NCBI GenBank assembly: GCA_947561395.2
Contig: OX387187.1
Coordinates: 29,183,829-29,247,828 of the forward strand
Length of the DNA stretch: 64,000 bases
Reading direction: 5' to 3'
From: Buxus sempervirens
Lineage: Eukaryota; Streptophyta; Magnoliopsida; Buxales; Buxaceae
A model generated the notes under the pieces. It did no database searches and was not told the origin of the DNA. It saw only the letters and a program-made list of their open reading frames with translations. Shown one piece after another: positions 49,605 through 59,420 of this stretch (position 1 is its first letter; the number at the start of each line of letters is the position of its first letter). The translations under genes and the position numbers were made by a program.

Positions 49605-50104
49605 ACACACACGCGCACGCACACGCACACACACGCATACACGCGCACACACACACAGACACACACACGCACACGCGCATGCACACATACGCACACCCAC
49701 AAACACGCACACACACGCACGCACACATGCGCAACACACGCACACACATGCACACACGCGCACCACACGCACACACACACACACTAGCACACACGCACCC
49801 ACATGCACGCAAGCACGCACGCACATGCACGCACGAACGCACGGACGCACACACACACACACGCACACCCACACACACGGATGCACACACACGCACACAC
49901 GCGCACCACACGCACACACGCACGCACGTGCGTGCGCGCATACACACACACACACACCCACCCACCCACACACACACGCACACACACCCACCCACCCACA
50001 CACACACCCACACACACCCACCCACACATACACGCACACACACCCACCCACCCACACAGACATACGTACGCACACGCACACACGCACACACACACACACA
50101 CACA
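49605..50104. repeat. 500 bp CA-rich microsatellite/minisatellite
   Basis: Five hundred bases of CACACA interrupted by G (CACACGCACGC) and, in its second half, by runs of CCCACCCACCCA. Frames of 100-194 codons on both strands are pure Thr-His or Val-Cys low complexity and are not genes. Alternating purine-pyrimidine tracts of this length can adopt Z-DNA. Confidence 0.95.
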
Positions 50105-51192
50105 TCGTCACCACCACCACCTCCACCATCATAGCTAACACAAATTAAAAATACAAATTGTTTTAAAAACTTTATCAAACATATTTTTGCTGATTTTTAA
50201 AGTCATAATTGATTTTAACTAAGTGTTACCAAATGGTTTTCAAATTGTTTTAATAAAAATTGTTACCAAACAGCCTCTCATTTAGCTTTCTTATATCTAA
50301 CTTGCTTACGTAGGCGTTTTGTTCTGTTTTTGTTTATTTTTACTTATTTTTATTTGAATGATCTACTTATCCTCATTTAATAACTTAATTATTTGTTTTT
50401 TCCTATATAAATTTTGTTGGTTTTGAGAGGTCAAGTCTTCGATATTGTTCCTTTTTGAACAGATTTGAAACTTTTATTTAATTTTCTTTCTTCGATGTTT
50501 AGAAATTCATTAATCCGCCAAAATGTGTTTGGTACCTTTCTCTCTTATCCAGTTGGAATTTCAAGGTTTTTTTTTTTCCGCCTTAATGACTTCCTCATCC
50601 TTATTTAATTTAATGTGTTGATTATATAAAGGATTAATGATATTGACATGACTTTTCTTCGCTTTCTTCTTCGCGTTCTTCAACCAACCAAAATTTTGAA
50701 TTTTCTTTTTCATGCATCGATATGTAGTGGGCTAAATGTCTCTTGGACCATTGCCTATTTGATCTATTATAACCAAAGATGAAATATATGCCAAATTTGT
50801 GTATGAAACTTTATTGTTGGACTAGAAATCTTATATGGAATGGCCGGTCGGGTCTAGTCTATCTATATATATATTTCTTTTTCATGCATCGATTGCTATA
50901 TATATATATATATATATAGCAATCGGTAAACTCACGAGAAAGCTTCAATCTTGAGACTCTCAAACCTGGTAGCTCCACGTCACTGTTGACGTGGCTGCTT
51001 ACCTGTCACAATAAATAAACGACCCAAAACGTATCCACCTCCTGCAACGCATGCTTCTTCCTCCTCCATAATGCCCATTTTCCTCTCCTGTAATAAACGT
51101 TTCTGCTCAATCGGCAGAAATGAGAATCAGACAACAAAAATCTGAGGAATCCATCTGCATTCGTATGACCCAAAAGAGGAGTGAAGACTCCA
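50105..51192. other. intergenic with palindrome
   Basis: 50640-50860 resembles 58230-58440 (shared CCAAAATTTTGAATTTT, TTTGATCTATT.TAACCAA.GATGAAA), another piece of the local duplication. A perfect 36 bp palindrome (CGATTGCTATATA...) lies at 50890-50925. No gene. Confidence 0.5.
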
Positions 51193-51195
51193 GGA

Positions 51196-51276
51196 GCGGC
51201 AAAGAAGAAGATGGAGAAGGTCATGAACCCTCTCTTTGAGAAACGACTGAAACAGTTCAGGATAGGTGGAGCATTG
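51196..51276 (+). pseudogene. fragment of ribosomal protein eL8 (L7a)
   Basis: Encodes [20 protein letters not shown] followed by FRIGGAL, closely matching the N-terminal AAKKK-EKV-NPLFEKRPKQFGIGGAL of plant eL8, a large-subunit ribosomal protein. The match ends exactly at IGGAL. No other eL8 exon is nearby. It is an isolated exon-sized scrap of about 27 of roughly 257 residues. Confidence 0.75.
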
Positions 51277-51461
51277 ACTCCATCTTTCTCTCCTGCCGTC
51301 ATTTTTCTTTTGCAAAAGAACCATGGCGATATCTCTCGATCTGGATTTCTCAATGCTACACTTGCGGTTTGTACTTGCTTGAGTTGGATATTTGAATCAA
51401 TGACGTTGATTCGCTGTTTCTCCTTGTTGTTTCTCGCTGTTTCCATGTTTCCCTATCTGAT

Positions 51462-51620
51462 TTGGATCTCTCGCTTAATCCCCAACAGAATCATCATCAA
51501 CAGCAGCAACAGCAATTAAACTCCGATCTAATGAGATACCGGTCTGCATCGGCGATGGTACTTGTAAATCTTATTGATGTTGTTGGTTACTGCGATGTAT
51601 GCAAGGATTTCTCCATCCTC
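51462..51620 (+). pseudogene. possible fragment of a bHLH transcription factor N-terminus
   Basis: The frame reads [20 protein letters not shown], then RYRSASAMVLVNLID. A Gln-rich run followed by (S/G)L.RYRSAPSS..NL(I/V)D is the start of plant bHLH122/128/130-type factors. The basic helix-loop-helix itself is absent. Assignment rests on this short motif only. Confidence 0.4.
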
Positions 51621-52115
51621 GATCTTCAAGACCTGAAGCAGAGAACATGTGCTGGAAAATACTACAAAGTTGGGCTGATGGGGTATGGCTTCCTGATTTT
51701 GGAATCTTTTGAAATTTGTATTGTATAATTGAAATTCGGCTTTTGCTTTTTATTTCTGGCATTAATATTTAATTTCAGTTTAGTTTTTTTAATATAATAG
51801 GCCTCTGTGATTTTTCTCTAGGGGATTTGCCAATGTTGCAGGTTTGTGATTCAACAATTACAACTATTTTATGTGTCAATTTTCATCATATATCTGAAAC
51901 TAAAAAGGCAAAAGTTGAGGTCCTATGCATTCCTAGAGGTAATCTATATTTACAACATTGCAAAAGTACTTCTTTGAATAGTTCCTTTGTATTTCTGAAT
52001 TTTATTGATTGCTTTCTAATTCCAGCTTCAAACTAATGCGAGCAACCTTTTCCACAAGTTTTCTATAAATATTAGTGTACTTTAGTCGTGAATTCCTCAA
52101 TCCTGATTTCTGCAG

Positions 52116-52215
52116 GAATCTACTTGGGGAAGACTTGGGGCCATTACGTACAAAAGAGCTTGGTCAGCTTGAGCATTAACTGGAGATGTGCTTGAAGCAA
52201 ATCAGAACAACAAAG
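52116..52215 (+). pseudogene. K-domain exon of a MIKC MADS-box gene (SEP/AP1-like)
   Basis: Exactly 100 bp between acceptor TTCTGCAG and donor GTAATG, the usual length of this exon in SEP/AP1-type genes. It reads NLLGEDLGPLRTKELGQLEH, then a stop, then LEMCLKQIRTTK. This is the K-box helix that mediates MADS dimer and tetramer formation. The stop replaces a Gln or Arg in the ELEQLE(R/H)QLE region. Neighbouring MADS exons are not seen, so it is a decayed fragment. Confidence 0.8.
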
Positions 52216-53764
52216 GTAATGAATACTTGTAGCAAGAATAAGATATATTCGTTATTTGTATACTTACAAAAGATTATTATCTAGATTTAAATTACTAGTG
52301 TGGTTGGTAACTGTTTTCCACATTAGTTAGGAGCAATTTCTTGTCATCAATCTTCTTGTTTTTGTGTGGCATTGAAATTGAAGTCTAGGTAATAATCTCT
52401 AAGTCTATAAGGCTGTACACAACACAGTTATTTTATAAATAGTGGGTCATAGGTATTTATTTAACTGTATCATCCGGTGAGTGTGGGATAAAGGTAAGTT
52501 TTGACCTATTTCATCAAATATGATACAGAGGCATAACTTTGGCCAAGTTTGGGCTTAACAAAATGTAGTGTATGTGATGTACACATATCTATCTTCAAAT
52601 CATATGCATTTACGAGTCCACAGGCTTGACAATGAAGCCAGATCACCATCATATGGTCTCTAGATATTTCAGGTTATTTAGTTCAACAAAATTCCAAGCA
52701 CATTGAATGAAACATTCATGCTTTTTGCTAGCAAGGAACAAAAAACTTGCTTTTACCTTCAATAGGTCCTAAATTATCAAACTCTTAGTCAAAGTTGAAT
52801 GGAAATTGTGATAGAAACATAAGGTCGTCGGATGAAAAAGCTGAAAATTGGCATTTGTTGCCTTTATGTTTGATTATAATATGCTATGTCTATATATACA
52901 GAGTATCCAATTGCCTTTGAGTACTTTCATTTTTTATTTATTTGAAAGAATTACTGGTGTGACTAAATGGATTGTACTTCCTGGTCTCTTACACCTTATG
53001 CTTGGATGTATTTCTCTATTAGAATTTTTTTAGGCTGATTATTTTGATTCCTGGGGCTAAGAAACTAAACTGCTTGAGTTGTCCTAATATATTCTATTTC
53101 CATTTCAACACTCTCTGCAGACTCAATTTGTTCCACTTTTTGCATGATACTCTATATCATTAGCATATCATCTCCTCTTATTTTCACCATTTCTTGTGTT
53201 TCATTACTCAAATCATCCCATTAAGGCGAAACTTCGAAAAATATGCAACAGGTCTAACATTATTCTTTTGTTTCTTTTTAGCTATACCACATAGACTGGC
53301 ATTTTGGGAATGGCAGAGAGGATCTGATTATCCCAACGACCGAGAACTCCTGGACTCTTGGATGCAAGTTAGAAAGTTTGGACTCATCTCACAATTGTAT
53401 TGTTAAAGAGATGAATCTGAGTAGGGAAGACGTTGAATTTGAAGGAAGAGGCTAGGACAATGAAGTTGGGAGAGAAATTTGTACGAAATTAACTTGTTAC
53501 CATGTGACTACAAGATGTTTTATACCCTTACAAGTAAGCTTTATTTTTTTAAGACATACTACATTCTTTCTAATTTGGCATATTTATAGCTAGGATTGAA
53601 TGAAATGCAAATGTTTGAATCCTAGGAGGGTTTATTTTGTAATTATTAATTTAGTTCCCATGCTACTAAAATTAGGATAAGCCAAACATAGATAACTCTG
53701 GATTTTGCTTCTTGAAACTTCATGTTCTCCTTGTTTGGCTTCTTTTATCCACTTTTATTGTTAT
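52216..53764. other. intergenic, nothing firm
   Basis: AT-rich. A 70-codon frame at 53194-53406 contains LAFWEWQRGSDYPNDRELLDSW, which looks coding-like but which I cannot assign. It may be another captured scrap. Confidence 0.4.
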
Positions 53765-55789
53765 TGTGAGACATGGAAATGTCACCTAAGATGACTTCTG
53801 ATATCGTCACGCTGGGATCGATGAAAATAAAGAGTTGCCACCATCCAAGTTAAGGTGTGAATGGACACCAAAGGGTTCATAAAAACCAAATAGAGCCAAA
53901 ATAGCTCTAATACAAGGAAAAATCAAGAGATCAGGTAAGGGGAATTATTTATGAGCGGGGGAAGGTGTTAGGCACCCCCACTCATCCGCCTAAGACGGTT
54001 GCCACATGCTTGCTTATGCTAAGGGTTGCTTGCTAATCAAAAATAGACAAAGGGTGCTTAAAAATAAGTAAATGTATGTGATTATTCCACATGAGTAGTC
54101 CAATGAATTTGGACTCTCCTCATAGATATACTACTTTTATAACTTCATGAGTGAACAAAAATCAAGATAAAAATGAAGAAAAACCAAACTAAGGTAAAAC
54201 TGGAAAAATCAGGTTATAAGAACTTGAAAATTTCAATCAACTATAAATCGCTTGATTTAAATCCAAATCAAATGAAACCAAGGCCATTTGATAACTGGTA
54301 TGAAATAGAATATTGAGTAAGAAAATCATCTCATTCCTATTTAAAACAAGAGAGAAATATTCTATGAAAATCTGCTGTTGTAACTCAGAGAAAAACGGCG
54401 AGTAAGCATTTTTGAAACTCTATTTGTGAAGTTTGGCTCCATATAAATTCGTAAAAACTTGCATGGATGAAGTATGTGGTACCATCTTTCAAACGGAATG
54501 GGTCTTACACCAAATTCCATCAATTTGTGACTTGTGTGTTCTCTTGAACATGCCTAGAGGATCACAGATTAACACAGAACTCTGTTACAGAGTCATTCTG
54601 AGTCAATCAAGCATACAAACCACAAATCAAATCAAAATATGTTGAAACCAGTTGGAATAGAAAATAGACTCCTCAAGAAAAACACAGAGACTGAAATCAC
54701 TCAAAACGGATTAAAATTGAGCAAATTGTGCACCATCAAAGCGGCAAGTTCAGCAATCTGGGCTCAACTGACCTACAGACTTTGAACAGATGGTGTCAAA
54801 ATTTGGCTCCATAAAAGTAAACGAAAATTTTCAGATACAAAGTAGGCTCTCCCATCTATCATATGTCTTTGGAATCACTTAAAAATTCATCCGGAGGATG
54901 AAGTTATAAACATTCCAAGACAGGCCACAGATGCTGCCATGTTTTGAAGATTTTTGAATAAAAGGCCAAAATCAGTGCATGTGTGCAAGTGGATTCGACC
55001 AAAATGGCTTCAAATCATCAAAAATATTCTCATGAAGTCCTAAGAATTCATTCTAAGGCCAAGGATCTCAGATTTACCACATTGAACATGGTGAATCCAA
55101 GATCTAACATATTCTTGATGAAAACAGTGAAAAAGTGTGTGATATTGGTAAAAAACACATATCTAGGAGAAAATTAAAATCCATTGCTATTGAGAGCATG
55201 GATCATGTTGATTTCTCCAGATTCAAATAGCACAAATAATCAACATATAGAAATAACATGCAAATGATTCAAGGTAAGTTCTAGCCTAAAGGATCCATTC
55301 CATCTTCCTTTTCTTAAGGTTCTCTCTTCACGTTTTACAGCTAGAGAGGATTGCCAGGTACTTTGGAAGAGGTTTGGGGCTTGCAAACAATCACCAAATG
55401 GCCTTACACTACAGAAAGGTAGAAGTTGGGAATTGAAATGTAAAGGAGAAGCAAGAAATGAAATGGAGCTTTACCTTTGGTAGCTTGAACACTTGAGACA
55501 ACAATCTAACAGAGTTTCCCCTCTTCTTGCAGAACTTCCAAGCTTCAAATTATCAGCCATTTGCAAGAGTAGGACCCCTTTATTTATAGGCATAACCAAG
55601 GGCAATAAAATCCCAAGGGTATGCCCAAAAATTTCTCTAGATTGTTCCAATTCAAGTTAAAGCCTTGAATTGTTGTAAATCTAGCAATTTCGGAGGGTGA
55701 AATAGGGAGTTCAAGTCCCTGAGAGAGAGGTAATATGCGTAAATAAGGCTCAGAGATCGAGCCTTTTTGCAAATCCCCGAAACAAGCAA

Positions 55790-56056
55790 AACCGTATACA
55801 CAATGCGGTTTCCACAGAACCGTCACTCTAAATGTGGTTTTCATGCAAATTCATCTTAACCGCACATACAGGGCGGTTCTAATTTAGTTATGCTCCCCAT
55901 GATTGCTGTCGACGTGGCCCAACGGCCAAAGCTTATAGAAGCCACGTGGCAGCTCACGCAAGAAGCATGAACCTCAACCGTGCTGTGTGTGTGGTCGAAA
56001 CCGCACACACAGGGCGGTTCAGACCAAATTAACCAAAACCGCACATATACTGCGGT
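55790..56056. repeat. short palindromes in the solo LTR leader
   Basis: Five units with arms AACCG(C/T).. and ..(G)CGGTT or a close variant: 55790-55810, 55818-55839, 55858-55878, 55999-56019 and 56037-56056. Arms are 5-7 bp around centres such as CATACAGG. They lie 200-470 bp downstream of the TATA-like motif. Confidence 0.65.
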
Positions 56057-56100
56057 CAGCACATTTTTGGTTGGTTTTGAGCCTTAACTGCACAGGCCAG

Positions 56101-56209
56101 GCTTATTTACATGTAATATCGTTTAAGTAAATGTCCTCGTATTTTTTAATCTCCATTTATTTAAGATATTACATGTAAATAAGCAAACACCCCCCCCCCC
56201 CCCCCCCCC
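56101..56209. repeat. foldback followed by poly-C tract
   Basis: The arms GCTTATTTACATGTAATATC (56101-56120, extending to 56133) and GATATTACATGTAAATAAGC (56165-56184, extending from 56154) are almost perfectly complementary, with a ~20 bp loop. A run of 20 C follows at 56190-56209. It could be a small MITE in the LTR or a replication-derived fold. The poly-C length may be affected by sequencing error. Confidence 0.75.
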
Positions 56210-56918
56210 AAATTTGAATCCATTAAAAATATTTCCAGACCCAAATTCCAAGTGAATAAAAAGTTAACTTTCCAGTTCCAGGCTAAATTCCGGTTTTTCA
56301 GGTCCAGTAAAAAGATTCAACATGTTGATACAAAGGTATTTATCAAGATTTAAAATCTCAAAAAATTCATTTATGCAATAACATTGCTAAAAACCTGATT
56401 ACCGGGAAAAATTATCTTGAAATCTTGCTTTAAAAAATATTTCATTTTTTGGGGACCAAAAGTCAACAAAATTCAACTCGAAAAAGTTTGACTTTGCGTA
56501 AAATATTGAATTCGGCCCTTTTCCTTTGCGGCTTTGGATTCAAATGGGTTAAGGATCTCAAATCCAATGCTAAGAATTGAAAATTCCAATAAAATATTTC
56601 TCTCCTTCAAGATTTATAAAAAATCGTGCAATTTTGGGGTGTCTACAGTTATGCGCATGAATTGAAGGATTGTGAGTGATCATGATAAGGTGTTCACCTC
56701 CAAATGATATGAACTTAAACTTCCAAATGATATGTATTTTAGTTCATTAACTGCTTAATTGTTTCATTGAGAAATTTTGAGATAGGTTGGATTTTCTATA
56801 ATTTCCTTAAGTCACATTTTCATTCATTATTGTTGTGCCTAATAGGGTTAGAATTACATTTTTGTAGGTTTGATATGAATTGGTCTAGGCCAAAGAAGCT
56901 ACTAGAGGCAGCATTAAG

Positions 56919-57176
56919 TTGTTCGGGTTGAAAGTGGGAGGGGGTAGGCAAGCTCATTTGTATAATTTATGCCGACGAAAGATTCTTTGGACATTATGGA
57001 AGGGAAGAAACAGTTGTATTTTCGAAAGAAAGGGCCAGAGGACTGGTGCTTTGAAGTTGAAAGTGTTGTCATTAATTTTCTATTGGGAAAGGTTTATACC
57101 AAAGTTCTGGGAAGTTTCATCTTATGATTTTGTAAAGGAGAATGTGCTCATGTCCTATTATTGTATAACCATATAA
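56919..57176 (+). mobile_element. LINE remnant (zf-RVT C-terminal region)
   Basis: The frame reads ILWTLWKGRNSCIFERKGQR followed by LKLKVLSLIFYW. The W.LW..RN...F pattern and downstream LK....FYW match the segment after the reverse-transcriptase zinc-binding domain in plant L1-type LINEs. Only the 3' end of the ORF is present. No poly-A tail or target duplication was resolved. Confidence 0.55.
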
Positions 57177-57368
57177 CGATACCATTCCATTAATTTAGAA
57201 AAAATAGATGATTTTGCTACTTGCAACTTCATATTTTGTAACTTGAAAGTTGGTTGTAAGGTGGTTTTTTTTTTCAAATAATATCCCATTTGTAAACCTG
57301 TTATATATTATAGTATTTTTTTTCCTTGTAGTTATTATAAATTGTTCAAAGTGTCATTTCTTCGGTAG

Positions 57369-57396
57369 CCCGTGTATCGCACAGGGTTTTTGCTAG
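57369..57396 (+). mobile_element. Helitron 3' terminus
   Basis: The hairpin CCCGTG-TATCG-CACAGGG (one bulge) is followed by TTTTTG and the terminal CTAG, with T as the next base, as in plant Helitrons. Confidence 0.7.
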
Positions 57397-59420
57397 TTCT
57401 TATATCATTATGTAATGCCCCAGTCCCATGAGCAACAATATTTTTTGCTTTGGCCTATTGCGCCTCACGGTTTTGCTTTTGGGTTTTACCCGAAAAGGAT
57501 TCGTCGTTTGAGGGAGTCACAAGACTATATATATAGAACTTCGTTCTTCCTGAGCAATGTGGATTTTGAGACCTCACACATGGATTTCAAAAAAGCGCTC
57601 CCAAATCTTGCTTCTTTAGAAACATTTTATTCCTTTTTCTTTGTAGTCACTTTTAAATATCTGTGCTTTTCTTCAAAGCAACAAAATCTGAGAGAAATTT
57701 GATTTTCTATTTTTATTCTACCTCCAAGCAAAAACCGTAATACAAAATTTTATTTCCAATGTTGTTCACTGTGATGTAATGTCTTGGATTTAACAAACCA
57801 GAATGTTCATTAGTTGGGCCCACAAAGTTTTGGGAGTTTTATATAAGGGGGAAATTAGGCCCTTTTCAGTGTGCGTTGCATTTTGTTGTTTTGACAAAGG
57901 TTTAGGTTTTTTGAGAGCATAGTGATAGAGCTCAGAAGATCATCCTAACATATTCGCCTCGTTCTCTAGTAGGATAACTTCACACTACATGCCCGTGGAC
58001 TAGGCATTTAAGGCCAAACCATGTAAATTTGTCTCTCCATATTCTCTGTTTTGTTTTATAAGCATTTTTACTTGGAGACCGTAGCCAATGCCATGCAACC
58101 AGGCACAGACATTTGTTAGGTCTGCGTTAGCCATGTAGGGCCATGTGACTGCAAGGCATTGGCTATAGTTGGACCATTTTACAGGTGGTCCAACTATAGA
58201 TGATTCAAATCTTTAATCATATTGACCTTTAGTTTTTCAATTTCTTCTTCGTGTTATTCGAGTAACCAAAATTTTGAATTTTATTAGGACTGAAAAAGGG
58301 GATTAAAATATCAGTAGGAGCAATAATTGGCTATTTTGATCTATTGTAACCAAGGATGAAAGATGTGTAAAGTTCGTCATATGAAGCTAGCATGCACACA
58401 CATGCTTTACCATTGGACCAACATATCTTTCATGGAGTAGCTCCACTATGTTTACCTTTATTGGTATATATTTTATGTGTTACTATAGTCTAAAGGAAAA
58501 AAAAGAAAAGAAAAAATTATACCCTCTTTTCCAAATCTCTGTGCTTCTTCCAACCAACAAAACTACAGAGAAATTTGATTTTCTATTTGTATATTGCCTC
58601 ACCAAGCCAAAAAAGGAAAAGGCAAAAAAAAAAGAAAAGAAAAAACCACAAAAGAAATTTGAGTTTCCAATGCTGGCCTTGTGACGTAGATGTGTTGACT
58701 TTAACCATGGGGTCACGAAGTTTTGGAGTTCGAAAAGCGGACCGTATAAAAAAAAAAAAAAGCGGACCGTACAACTCTTATCTATAAAGTTTTTTTAATT
58801 TTTTGATGGGACTTTTATCTATAATTTTATTTACAGGTTTGAAGTAGGGAGGAAATTAATGATCTCTCTTATAGAGTAACTTCACCTTGTACACCCGTGA
58901 ATTTAGGCATTGAGGGCAAAACCACGTAAATTTGTATCAATCTCCGTCTTGTTCTTTGTATCTCATTACCGTTCTCTTCAGGATATTGATCTATTTATTT
59001 CTTACAGCAGTTTAGCCATTTCTTATGATCTAGAGGTGAAGAAGTTTGACCTAGCACCATCAGCCAACTAATGGACTCTGAACAAGTAGAGAGTAAATCA
59101 GTTAGATCAAAGCATCAGAACCCCAGTTTTTTTTATTATATGCAGATCAGGAAAAGAGAAGATCGCTCCATTGATAATGCCTGGCCATTTACAAGAGTCG
59201 ACTCTTGAAGGTTCAATAGGAGGACTCCAGAATTTAAGACTAAGTAAACATATATAGATGCTTCTAGGTAGCTAGCCAACCCAGAGACTTTGAGAACTAG
59301 AAAGATACAGCAACCATTAATATATAAGAAGTAAGAACTAATACTGCAATTAAGTTTATTTCACTCAACCCCATTACAATTAATTTATTTCCACGGAGGA
59401 GTCTGCATCTCTACCATGAT
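57397..59420. repeat. duplicated flank 3' of the intact ankyrin gene
   Basis: Two copies of the module also found at 44460-45110: about 57600-58060 and about 58480-59040. Between them are a segment like 50640-50860 (at 58230-58440) and a double hairpin (58082-58198). Short frames rich in Lys or Phe at 58448-58787 come from A/T-rich tracts. No separate gene is seen. Confidence 0.55.
58082..58198. repeat. adjacent double hairpin (small foldback)
   Basis: The outer stem TAGCCAATGCC (58082-58092) pairs with GGCATTGGCTA (58155-58165). Overlapping it, TATAGTTGGACCA (58164-58176) pairs with TGGTCCAACTATA (58186-58198). Perfect 11 and 13 bp arms suggest a MITE remnant. Confidence 0.7.

Larger units (their letters stand above)
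53765..56647 (+). mobile_element. 2.9 kb solo LTR, TSD GTTAT
   Basis: It starts TGTGAGACATGG and ends GGGGTGTCTACA, with the direct duplication GTTAT at 53760-53764 and 56648-56652. It shares with the 3189 LTR a 5' GAGTTGCCACC motif, GGTGTTAGGCACC, and the TATA-like TATTTATAGGC (55581-55591), so both are probably one lineage. A palindrome series on AACCGCA...GGCGGTT lies at 55790-56056, and a foldback plus a C20 tract at 56101-56209. No internal region. It sits inside the candidate Helitron and so would postdate it. Confidence 0.88.
43112..57396 (+). mobile_element. candidate 14 kb Helitron with gene fragments
   Basis: The 5' end reads A|TCTATCCCTAATATAAAAG at 43112. The 3' end reads GCCCGTGTATCGCACAGGG (hairpin 57369-57386), then six bases and CTAG|T at 57393-57396. 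Both termini fit plant Helitrons (TC...CTRR inserted between A and T, no target duplication). Pairing these two ends is inference: they are the nearest recognised correctly ordered pair, but a shorter element using the same 3' end is possible. Inside are an ankyrin-PGG pseudogene, fragments of eL8, a possible bHLH gene and a MADS-box gene, a gag remnant, a CA-rich array and a later solo LTR. No Rep/helicase coding sequence was seen, so it would be non-autonomous. Confidence 0.4.

Noticed and set aside
49562-50178. Frames of 100-194 codons on both strands
   Set aside because: They are Thr-His or Val-Cys low-complexity translations of the CA-rich array, present in several frames at once.
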